Shown in pieces: positions 26,413 through 33,861 of a stretch of DNA of 64,000 bases. The stretch's first letter is position 1. Every line of letters begins with the position of its first letter. This DNA comes from Paenibacillus xylanexedens (GTDB lineage Bacteria; Bacillota; Bacilli; Paenibacillales; Paenibacillaceae). The stretch lies in the NCBI RefSeq assembly GCF_017874615.1, contig NZ_JAGIKV010000020.1, positions 62,001 to 126,000 on the forward strand, given 5' to 3'. The position numbers and the translations under genes were made by a program. The notes beneath the pieces are model-generated. The model did no database searches. It saw only the letters and a program-made list of their open reading frames with translations, and was not told the DNA's origin.

Positions 26413-27396
26413 TTACTGTAATAAGAGAACCTTCCCCTCGATACCCGATTCAGCCGCTGCAATAGCCTGTTGTACATTCGTTAGTTCATACGTCGCCCCA
26501 ATGTTTGCCATGACAAGCCTCCCTGCTCTGACCAGCTCCATCACCTCATGAAATACCTGTTCCCATCGTTGTTGCGAACAGCGTTCCACCCAATGCTTTA
26601 ACCAGAAAAGTTTCACATGAACTTGTGTTCCCCGGGTTACTTCATGCCATAACGGTGTGATCCCCGAAAGCAGTCCGACACTGATGACCGTGCCATTTGG
26701 CTTAAGACAACTGACCAATTGTTCCCCGTCTGTCCCTCCAATACAATCCACAGCTGCCTCAGCACTGCACCCCTCTGTTAATTCCGCGATTCTCTCCTGT
26801 AGCAACTCTCTCGTTGTATTGATAACAGAAACTGCTCCAAGACGATACAGTTCAGCAGTATGACGATCATCTCTCGTAAGCGCAATCAATTTAAATCCAT
26901 AGATTTTTGAAATCTGTGCAAAGATTCGTCCGATCGCAGATCCCCCTGCATTCACAATCAAGGTATCACCGTACGTAAGCTTAAGCACCTCCGTGCAGAT
27001 CAACCAAGCCGTAATCGGATTAATATAGAGCTGACTGGCTGATTGATCATCGATATCATTTGGCACAATAATCGTATGTCGCTCCATGGTCTTCACGACG
27101 TCCTGCCAAGTATTCTCACCTTTTAGCGGCAAGACACGACGCCCCAACATTTGATTGGATACTCCCGGTCCTACTGCTTCTACTATCCCCACACCCTCAA
27201 ACCCGGGAACAGCTGGTAATTGGGTACGATGCGGGTAAGCTCCTCGAACAGGAATAATATCGGAGGGATTAATAGGCCGAGCATACATCCTCACTGCTAA
27301 TTCACCGGGGCCAGGGGGTATCACATCTTTTTCTTCCATACATAACACTTCACCTGGTTCGCCAAAACGATAATAACGGATTACCCTTGCTTTCAT
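26413..27396 (-). CDS. MDR-family (zinc-type) oxidoreductase, quinone/enoyl reductase-like
   Basis: Length 327 aa. A medium-chain reductase with the N-terminal GroES-like fold (PINPSDIIPVRGAYPHRTQLP, PGFEGVGIVEAVGPGV) and a Rossmann domain (LIVNAGGSAIGRIFAQISKIYG, AEAAVDCIGGTDGEQL). The catalytic-zinc cysteines of true alcohol dehydrogenases are absent, so it more likely reduces quinones or enoyl compounds with NADPH, as in the MECR/quinone reductase branch. It is a single-gene unit between the kdu and qox operons. Substrate unknown. Its start at 27396 has GGAG upstream. Confidence 0.85.
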   Translation of the reverse strand: MKARVIRYYRFGEPGEVLCMEEKDVIPPGPGELAVRMYARPINPSDIIPVRGAYPHRTQLPAVPGFEGVGIVEAVGPGVSNQMLGRRVLPLKGENTWQDVVKTMERHTIIVPNDIDDQSASQLYINPITAWLICTEVLKLTYGDTLIVNAGGSAIGRIFAQISKIYGFKLIALTRDDRHTAELYRLGAVSVINTTRELLQERIAELTEGCSAEAAVDCIGGTDGEQLVSCLKPNGTVISVGLLSGITPLWHEVTRGTQVHVKLFWLKHWVERCSQQRWEQVFHEVMELVRAGRLVMANIGATYELTNVQQAIAAAESGIEGKVLLLQ

Positions 27397-27569
27397 TGGT
27401 GCATCTCCTAAAATAATTTTGCTGGAATAGCTCTAACTAAAATATTGAATATTTTTACATAGTGTATAACAATAGTATCAATAGTAAATTGTTTCATCAA
27501 AGACTTATTATGATATAATCCAACTTTTTTTTCATTAAAATATGCGATAACTTCTGCTTGGAACAAAAA

Positions 27570-27610
27570 AAGAGCCCCACAACCTTGAATTCCAAGGTCG
27601 TGAAGCTCTT
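27570..27610 (-). terminator. Intrinsic terminator of the qox operon
   Basis: Interrupted stem AAGAGC, CAC, ACCTTG against CAAGGT, GTG, GCTCTT. The minus transcript continues with a run of T. It lies 12 nt after the qoxD stop. Confidence 0.88.
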
Positions 27611-27621
27611 CATCATGTGAA

Positions 27622-27951
27622 TTAATGTGCAACAGCGTTGTTAAGCATGATCCAGATCGAACCAATCACGATAGTCATCATAATCAGTAATCCGAAAATA
27701 AGTGCCATCACATTCCAGCGTGGTTTCCCTGTTTCACGGATATGCATGAAGAAGAAGAGTTGAACCACAAACTGCAGTGCTGCTGTACCAAGAATCACAA
27801 CGAGTGTTCCTGTTTTGCCCATCATGTCGTTCAAAACCACCACAAGTGGAATGATTGTCAGTACGACGGACAGAATGAAGCCGATGACATAAGACTTCAG
27901 TGAGCCATGTTGTTCATGGCCGTGGGAATCATGTGAGTTGTGCTCTGCCAT
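27622..27951 (-). CDS. qoxD: Quinol oxidase subunit IV
   Basis: Length 109 aa, three membrane helices after a His-rich start (SHDSHGHEQHG). It matches the small subunit IV (QoxD/CyoD) of haem-copper quinol oxidases, which helps assemble the copper site of subunit I. The phrase LQFVVQLFFFMHIRETGKPRWN is family-typical. It is the last gene of qoxABCD, following qoxC with no gap. The cytoplasmic membrane is its location. Confidence 0.92.
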   Translation of the reverse strand: MAEHNSHDSHGHEQHGSLKSYVIGFILSVVLTIIPLVVVLNDMMGKTGTLVVILGTAALQFVVQLFFFMHIRETGKPRWNVMALIFGLLIMMTIVIGSIWIMLNNAVAH

Positions 27952-28572
27952 CTACATCACCCCCAAGAGATAGACGATCGACAGAAGGAAGATCCATACG
28001 ACGTCCAAGAAGTGCCAGTACAAGCTGATAACGTTGATTTTACCGCGAGTAACATCAGTAATTCCACGTTTTTTCAGTTGTAACATGAGTCCAATCATCC
28101 AGATCAGACCAAGCGATACGTGAAGTCCGTGAGTACCCACGAGGGTGAAGAATGCGCCAGAAGCAGCACTCGTTGTAAAGCTAAACCCTTCGTGAATCAA
28201 CTCAATAAACTCATATACTTCCAGTGCAATAAAGCTTGCACCCAGAACGGCTGTAACAGCCAGCCAACTGATTAATTGTTTTACTTTGCCCTGATTCATC
28301 GCCAGAACGGCAAGGCCGCTTGTAAATGAACTTGTGAGCAAAATAAATGTCTCGGCGATAACGCCAGGCATTTTGATCAATTCAGACAAAATCGGTCCGC
28401 CCGCCGTATTGTCACGCAACACAATGAAGGTTGCGAACAATACGGAGAACAAGATAACGTCGGAAATCAGGAAGAACCAGAATCCGAGAATTTTCATTTC
28501 CTGTGGATCATGATGTCCATGGTCGTGACCATGTGCATGATTCTCACCGTGCTTAGCGGCTGCTTGAGCCAT
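27952..28572 (-). CDS. qoxC: Quinol oxidase subunit III
   Basis: Length 206 aa with five predicted helices. After a His-rich N-terminus (HAHGHDHGHHDPQE) it follows the subunit III pattern: ILGFWFFLISDVILFSVLFATF, ETFILLTSSFTSGLAV, GTHGLHVSLGLIWM and SLYWHFLDVVWIFLLSIVYL. The ATG follows the qoxB stop directly, so translation is probably coupled. It forms part of the membrane complex that passes electrons from menaquinol to oxygen. Confidence 0.94.
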   Translation of the reverse strand: MAQAAAKHGENHAHGHDHGHHDPQEMKILGFWFFLISDVILFSVLFATFIVLRDNTAGGPILSELIKMPGVIAETFILLTSSFTSGLAVLAMNQGKVKQLISWLAVTAVLGASFIALEVYEFIELIHEGFSFTTSAASGAFFTLVGTHGLHVSLGLIWMIGLMLQLKKRGITDVTRGKINVISLYWHFLDVVWIFLLSIVYLLGVM

Positions 28573-30543
28573 CTATACCGACCCCCTTAACGACGCTTCG
28601 GTACGTTTAATTTCGTCGACCGGAATGTAATAATCCGTATCGTATGAGAATGAACGGGCGATCATGCAGATCCCTACGCCAGCGAGTCCAAGAATTGCCA
28701 TCCACAGCCATCCGAAGACAAAGCCGAACCCGGCGATGAACCAGAAGACAGACATGATGAACGGAATTCCAGAGTTCTTCGGCATATGAATCGGCTCAAG
28801 CGGTTGCTCTGGCGGATAGATGCCTTTGGCACGACGTTCTTTCTCTTCCCACCACTCATCAATATCATCTCCGCGCGGTGTAATGGCGAAGTTGTATTCA
28901 GGAGCTGGTGAAGGAATTGACCACTCCAGCGTACGGCCATCCCATGGATCGGCGGAAGCTTTGAGTGATTTGTATTTGCGAATACCATCTGCGATTTGTG
29001 CAACTTGGAACAGGAATCCGACACCCATCAGGAATGCCCCGATTGTGGATACGAAGTTCAGTTCCCACCAACCAGTATCCCAGCCGTACGTGCTCAGACG
29101 ACGTGTCATACCCATCAGACCGACAGCGTACTGCGGCATGAAGCAGACATAGAAACCAATATTCCAAGTCCAGAATGCCCATTTGCCCAGTTTCTCTTCA
29201 AGTTGGAAACCGAACATTTTAGGCCACCAGTAGTACAGACCTGCGAAGTATCCGAAGACAACGCCACCGATCAACACCTGGTGGAAGTGGGCAATCAGGA
29301 AGTAACTGTTGTGGAACTGGAAGTCAGCAGGAGCAACGGATAACAGAACGCCTGTCATACCCCCGACAATAAAGCACGGGATAAAGGCAAGTGTCCACAT
29401 CATCGGAGTCGCCATGTGAATCCTTCCTCGATACATGGTAAACAGCCAGTTAAATATCTTAACCCCTGTTGGAATAGCAATCAACATCGTAGTTACGGCG
29501 AAGAATGCATTCACGTCCGCTCCTGAACCCATCGTGAAGAAGTGATGCGCCCATGTGAAGAAGGACAGGAAGCTGATGATTAACATAGCAAATACCATTG
29601 ACTTGTAACCAAACAGTTTTTTCCGAGAGAATGTACTTACAATCTCGGAGAACACACCGAATGCCGGCAAGACGACAATGTATACCTCAGGGTGACCCCA
29701 CATCCAGATCAAGTTGATATACATCATTGGGTTACCGCCCAGATCAAGTGTGAAGAAATGCGCCCCGGCAAACCTGTCGAGGAATAACAATGCAAGTGTC
29801 ACGGTCAAGATCGGGAAAGCAAACAAGATAATGATACAAGTGGAGAATACCGACCATGTGAACATCGGCATTTTCATCCATCTCATACCTGGCGCACGCA
29901 TTTTAATGATGGTAACCAGGAAGTTGATACCGGTAGCCAGGGAACCGATACCCGATATCTGAATACCCCATATATAGAAGTTCTGTCCTACCCCAGGGCT
30001 GTGCGACAGCTCCGATAGAGGCGGATAACTCAGCCATCCTGCATCCGGTGAACCACCAATAACGAATGACAGGTTAAACAGCATTGCTCCCAGGAAAAAT
30101 AACCAGAAGCTCAGTGCATTCAGGAACGGGAACGCAACGTCCCTTGCTCCGATCTGTAATGGCACGATAACGTTAAATAGACCAAACATAAATGGCATCG
30201 CCATGAACAGAATCATGATCGTGCCGTGAGTTGTGAAGACCTGATTATAATGCTCAGGATTCAAAAATTCATTGTTAGGCATAGCTAGCTGAAGGCGCAT
30301 CATTAGCGCATCCACACCACCACGGAACAACATGATAATGGAAGCGATGATATACATGATACCGATCTTTTTGTGATCGACAGTCGTTAACCAGTTACGC
30401 CAGAGCCAGCCCCATTTTTTGAAATAAGTTAGCACCGCTACAATAGTAATCATGGTAATTCCAATAGCTACCATCGCACCATAAATAAGCGGATCACCGG
30501 TTACGAAAAACTCCGATGCAAACTCTTTAAGTCCCTCTAACAT
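28573..30543 (-). CDS. qoxB: Quinol oxidase subunit I
   Basis: The haem-copper catalytic subunit. Length 656 aa from the ATG at 30543, 7 nt after AGGAGG; a longer frame into qoxA is spurious. Haem and copper ligands are visible: FTTHGTIMILFM (low-spin haem His), WGHPEVYIVVLP (Cu-B His with the His-Tyr pair), AHHFFTMG (two Cu-B His) and IAHFHQVLIGG (haem ligands). About 14-15 helices. The HPEVY motif is of the proton-pumping A-type. The context with a CuA-less subunit II marks it as a menaquinol rather than a cytochrome c oxidase. Confidence 0.96.
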   Translation of the reverse strand: MLEGLKEFASEFFVTGDPLIYGAMVAIGITMITIVAVLTYFKKWGWLWRNWLTTVDHKKIGIMYIIASIIMLFRGGVDALMMRLQLAMPNNEFLNPEHYNQVFTTHGTIMILFMAMPFMFGLFNVIVPLQIGARDVAFPFLNALSFWLFFLGAMLFNLSFVIGGSPDAGWLSYPPLSELSHSPGVGQNFYIWGIQISGIGSLATGINFLVTIIKMRAPGMRWMKMPMFTWSVFSTCIIILFAFPILTVTLALLFLDRFAGAHFFTLDLGGNPMMYINLIWMWGHPEVYIVVLPAFGVFSEIVSTFSRKKLFGYKSMVFAMLIISFLSFFTWAHHFFTMGSGADVNAFFAVTTMLIAIPTGVKIFNWLFTMYRGRIHMATPMMWTLAFIPCFIVGGMTGVLLSVAPADFQFHNSYFLIAHFHQVLIGGVVFGYFAGLYYWWPKMFGFQLEEKLGKWAFWTWNIGFYVCFMPQYAVGLMGMTRRLSTYGWDTGWWELNFVSTIGAFLMGVGFLFQVAQIADGIRKYKSLKASADPWDGRTLEWSIPSPAPEYNFAITPRGDDIDEWWEEKERRAKGIYPPEQPLEPIHMPKNSGIPFIMSVFWFIAGFGFVFGWLWMAILGLAGVGICMIARSFSYDTDYYIPVDEIKRTEASLRGSV

Positions 30544-30565
30544 TGGGGGGCCTCCTTTCGAATCT

Positions 30566-31540
30566 TTAGTTAGCACTCTTGTCCTCGTCTTGATTGGACG
30601 TATCAGTTGCATTTTGAATGGCTCCAGAAGCTTCTTTTGAACTTCCATGCTTACTGTGAGCACTTTGACCATCTACAACATACTTGGTCACAATATTTTG
30701 GAACAATCCTTCTGGGAAAGCAGAATAATAAGCAACGTTGCTTGTTCCTGGTTCAGCCAGTGCTTTGTAACCTTCTGTAGTCAACGCCTGAGAACTCTGT
30801 TTCACTTCAGCTACCCAATTGTCAAAATCTTCGTCCGATGTAGCATTCACATCAAAACGCATTTCTCCAAAATGCTCGCCTGTGAAGTTAGCGCCTGAAC
30901 CCCAGTACTTGCCTTCATGATCTGCCTGCAGATACAAGGTCATCGCCATACCCGACATCGTATAAATCTGTCCTCCAAGTTGCGGAATCCAGAATGAGTT
31001 CATCGGTGAATCCGCAGTGAGTTCAAATTTCACGGGCCGGTCTGCCGGAATATTCAACGTATTAACCGTTGCAATTCCTTGTTCTGGATACATAAACAGC
31101 CATTTCCAGTCCAGTGAAGACACTTGGATGGTAATTGGTGCTTTCTCGTGAGCCAACGGCTTCGAAGGTTCCAGAACATAAGTGTAACGAATCGTTACAA
31201 TTGCAAGTATCCCAATAATAATAATTGGAATGGTCCACCATACAACCTCCGCTTTGGTGCTATGAGCCCAGTTAGGTTCATATGCTGCTTTGTTGTCCGG
31301 TTTCTCACGGTAACGCCATACGATTACGGCAGCCAAAATGAGTACTGGCACAATAATGACAGCACACAAAATTGTCGAGATGACAATCAAATCTCTCTGC
31401 GAAGCGCCAATTGGCCCCTTCGGATCCAGAACAACGTACTGTCCGCCTGCCAGCATTGGCCAGACAATCAATGCAATTGTAACCAACGTCAGGACAACCG
31501 GAATGATAATCCGGATTAGCGACCTAGGTTTCTTGTTCAT
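30566..31540 (-). CDS. qoxA: Quinol oxidase subunit II
   Basis: Length 324 aa. Two N-terminal helices (IRIIIPVVLTLVTIALIVWP and LIVISTILCAVIIVPVLILA) are followed by a cupredoxin domain outside the membrane. The CuA cysteine pair of cytochrome c oxidases is missing; at that place it reads SGMAMTLYLQADHEGKYWGS, as in QoxA/CyoA. This shows that quinol is the electron donor. No lipobox Cys is seen. The C-terminus is a Ser/Asn/Asp-rich tail. It is the first gene of the operon, with a dyad near its start that overlaps the likely -10 region. Confidence 0.93.
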   Translation of the reverse strand: MNKKPRSLIRIIIPVVLTLVTIALIVWPMLAGGQYVVLDPKGPIGASQRDLIVISTILCAVIIVPVLILAAVIVWRYREKPDNKAAYEPNWAHSTKAEVVWWTIPIIIIGILAIVTIRYTYVLEPSKPLAHEKAPITIQVSSLDWKWLFMYPEQGIATVNTLNIPADRPVKFELTADSPMNSFWIPQLGGQIYTMSGMAMTLYLQADHEGKYWGSGANFTGEHFGEMRFDVNATSDEDFDNWVAEVKQSSQALTTEGYKALAEPGTSNVAYYSAFPEGLFQNIVTKYVVDGQSAHSKHGSSKEASGAIQNATDTSNQDEDKSAN

Positions 31541-31567
31541 TTTGATCCCCTCTCCTTAAATTCGCTC

Positions 31568-31585
31568 ATACTGAAAAATCAGTAT
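31568..31585. promoter_or_regulatory. Dyad upstream of the qox operon
   Basis: ATACTGA and TCAGTAT with a 4-nt spacer, 28 nt before qoxA. On the minus strand TATACT at its edge is a plausible -10 box. The regulator is unknown; it does not resemble Fnr or Rex sites. The 318-nt gap 31541-31858 otherwise holds only the terminator at 31742-31800. Confidence 0.45.
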
Positions 31586-31741
31586 ACTACTCTCTTCCTA
31601 CTAAAGATATCAGAAATGAACAACTTTTTTGTTCTTGTTAACAAATTTGTCGATTTTACACCTTAAATGTGTGAATTTTTTCTCACAAATCGCTTGCATG
31701 CTTGATATTTGTACTTCGTAATCTTTACACCTCAAGTCACA

Positions 31742-31800
31742 AAATAAAACCCTTTGCAGTCCCGTTGAACAGTGTCAACGAATCCGCAAAGGGCTTTATT
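31742..31800 (-). terminator. Two-tier terminator after the small membrane protein gene
   Basis: Outer stem AATAAA-CCCTTTGC/GCAAAGGG-TTTATT and inner stem CGTTGA/TCAACG. It lies 58 nt after the stop at 31859. Confidence 0.8.
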
Positions 31801-31858
31801 GACTGGATTCCGGGAACTCATCCAGTCTTATTATGAACGAATTAACGCAGGATTATAA

Positions 31859-32122
31859 TCAATCGGCGCCTTCGTCTTCCCGGCGTGTATGAACAAGGCC
31901 AATCGCTTTGGCAATAACGTAAATAAACACACTACCTACAAGGAATCCAATACCAACCATCAAGCCAAGATTACGATCATTAAATTCGTTCAGATTGATC
32001 AGACACATGATCACTCCCGTAATGAGTGCGACCCATGCCAGAACTGTCATCGTCAAGACGGCGCGCCGCATATTTTTGTCTTTGCGCTCCAATTGGCTAA
32101 CCATTGCTGTCTTCGATGCCAT
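31859..32122 (-). CDS. Small two-helix membrane protein
   Basis: Length 87 aa from the ATG at 32122 with GGAAG upstream; the frame extends to 32179 without a ribosome site. A basic N-terminal segment (QLERKDKNMRR) precedes two helices (VLTMTVLAWVALITGVIMCLI and GLMVGIGFLVGSVFIYVIAKAIGL), and the tail is charged (HTRREDEGAD). I do not recognise the family. The minus strand has TTGACT then TATATT as a loose promoter, and a cre-like TGTAAGTGCTTTCC (32147-32160) lies in the leader. The rest of the 361-nt gap up to 32483 is AT-rich and shows only the terminator at 32382. Its place upstream of qox may mean a respiratory role (weak inference). Confidence 0.7.
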   Translation of the reverse strand: MASKTAMVSQLERKDKNMRRAVLTMTVLAWVALITGVIMCLINLNEFNDRNLGLMVGIGFLVGSVFIYVIAKAIGLVHTRREDEGAD

Positions 32123-32381
32123 AGTAAACACTTCCTTTTCCCTTTTTGTAAGTGCTTTCCTTATACCAATATACCACATCAGTATGATTTTTAGTCAACA
32201 AATGTTCAAATTTTATTCGCAATTTGGACACTTTATTTTGATTTATACTGTTGACAAAACATTATTAAATTCATTCATACTTCTTATAACCCAAAAAACG
32301 TCTCTTCATAACAGGAACTGTACTTGACCTTATGAAACCTTTATGAACTACTTATTTCCAACGGTAAAAATACAAAAAAAA

Positions 32382-32414
32382 GACGGCACATTGGAATACT
32401 CCAATGTTACCGTC
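32382..32414 (-). terminator. Intrinsic terminator of the GH95-GH1 operon
   Basis: Stem GACGG plus ACATTGGA/TCCAATGT plus CCGTC. The minus transcript continues with eight T. It lies 70 nt after the GH1 stop. Confidence 0.88.
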
Positions 32415-32483
32415 GTTCTCAGCTTTAATAAGGGAACCATATATAATGCGGACCTGCTTTACCCTTAAAACCTGCCACCCAAG

Positions 32484-33845
32484 CTATTGGGGATTATGTT
32501 CGTTCCGTGTCTCCAACCAATTATTCTTGATGACGCTCTGATACCAGTAATAACTCTCCTTCGGTGTTCTCACGAGTGAACGATAGTCCATATGAACAAG
32601 ACCAAAACGCATCCGGTAGCCTTCTGCCCACTCGAAATTATCCATCAGTGACCATGCCATGTACCCTTTCAGATTAATGCCGTCATTAATGATGCGGTGA
32701 ATTTGGGCCAAATGCTGCTCATAATATGAAATCCGGCGATCATCGTTAATCTTTCCGTTCTCCAGGTCATCATTGATGCAGGCACCATTCTCTGTGATAT
32801 ATACATCCACATTGCCGTACTTTTGCAAGTAATGCATAAATTCATACAAACCACGTGATTCCACAGGCCAGCCAATATCGGTTTTGGTGAGGCCCATATC
32901 AACTTCTTCCGATTGCAGAGCACCTGCCTCCGGATTGAAGCGATTGATCCCCATCGTGTAATAGTTAATGCCGAGCAGATCGATCGGTTGCGAGATAATC
33001 TCCATATCGCCTTCCTGAATTGGCACAGTAGCCCCCGCTTCTGCGAACCAATCCACCATAAACTGCGGATATGAACCTTTGTAGATTGGATCAAGGAACC
33101 AATCGGTATTAAGCGCAATTGATCGGTCACACGCAGCTTGGTCCTCAGGAGATTTGCTGTACGGCTCAGCCCAGCACACGTTCGGAGCAATACCAATCTG
33201 ACCGGTTGTTCCCAAGCGACGGAAAGATTGAACGGCTTTACCATGAGCAACCAGCAATCCATGAGCAACATTGATTGACGTCTGCAGGTCTTTGTTTCCT
33301 GGCGCATGAATCCCGAGAAGGTTCGACAGGAACGCGATGCACCATGGTTCGTTGAATGTCAGCCAAAAGTTGATTTTGCCAGAGAATTCTTTGAAAATCA
33401 CTTCCGCATATTTTACAAAAGCGTCTACAGTTCTGCGGTTGCCCCAGCCCCCGTCATCCTCCAGCGTTTGTGGAAGATCCCAGTGATACAGAGTGAGAAA
33501 CGGTTCAATTCCAGCCTCGATCAATGCATCCACGAAGCGGTGGTAGAAGTCCAGTCCTTCCCGATTGATCTCCCCATCTCCGTCAGGAATAATACGCGGC
33601 CACGCAATGGAGAACCGGTACGTATTAATCCCGAGTTTCTTCATCAGTTCGATGTCTTCCTCATACCGATGGTAACTGTCACACGCGACATCTCCATTAT
33701 CTCCGTTATATACTTTGCCAGGGGTGCGCGCAAACGTATCCCAGATGGATACCCCGCGTCCACCTTCCTGTGCCGCTCCTTCTATTTGATAGGAAGCTGT
33801 TGCTGTACCCCAGCGAAAATCTTGCGGAAATTTAAAAATGGTCAT
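32484..33845 (-). CDS. bglA: GH1 beta-glucosidase
   Basis: Length 453 aa, complete and without a signal peptide, so it acts on imported oligosaccharides in the cytoplasm. Family landmarks: FRWGTATASYQIEGA, the acid/base Glu in WLTFNEPWC (E166), the nucleophile Glu in VYITENGAC, and the closing SLMDNFEWAEGYRMRFGLV. It lacks the extra Ser and basic residues of 6-phospho-beta-glucosidases, where the SLMDNFEW region reads differently, so unphosphorylated substrates fit, matching ABC rather than PTS import. It follows the GH95 gene by 16 nt in one operon. Confidence 0.93.
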   Translation of the reverse strand: MTIFKFPQDFRWGTATASYQIEGAAQEGGRGVSIWDTFARTPGKVYNGDNGDVACDSYHRYEEDIELMKKLGINTYRFSIAWPRIIPDGDGEINREGLDFYHRFVDALIEAGIEPFLTLYHWDLPQTLEDDGGWGNRRTVDAFVKYAEVIFKEFSGKINFWLTFNEPWCIAFLSNLLGIHAPGNKDLQTSINVAHGLLVAHGKAVQSFRRLGTTGQIGIAPNVCWAEPYSKSPEDQAACDRSIALNTDWFLDPIYKGSYPQFMVDWFAEAGATVPIQEGDMEIISQPIDLLGINYYTMGINRFNPEAGALQSEEVDMGLTKTDIGWPVESRGLYEFMHYLQKYGNVDVYITENGACINDDLENGKINDDRRISYYEQHLAQIHRIINDGINLKGYMAWSLMDNFEWAEGYRMRFGLVHMDYRSLVRTPKESYYWYQSVIKNNWLETRNEHNPQ

Positions 33846-33861
33846 GGTTGGCTCCTCCGTC

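Noticed and set aside
27408..27665. Minus-strand frame overlapping the end of qoxD
   Set aside because: It runs through the qox terminator hairpin and has no start signals.
32253..32290. TTGACA on the plus strand upstream of the small membrane protein gene
   Set aside because: No matching -10 box at proper spacing and no plus-strand gene follows.
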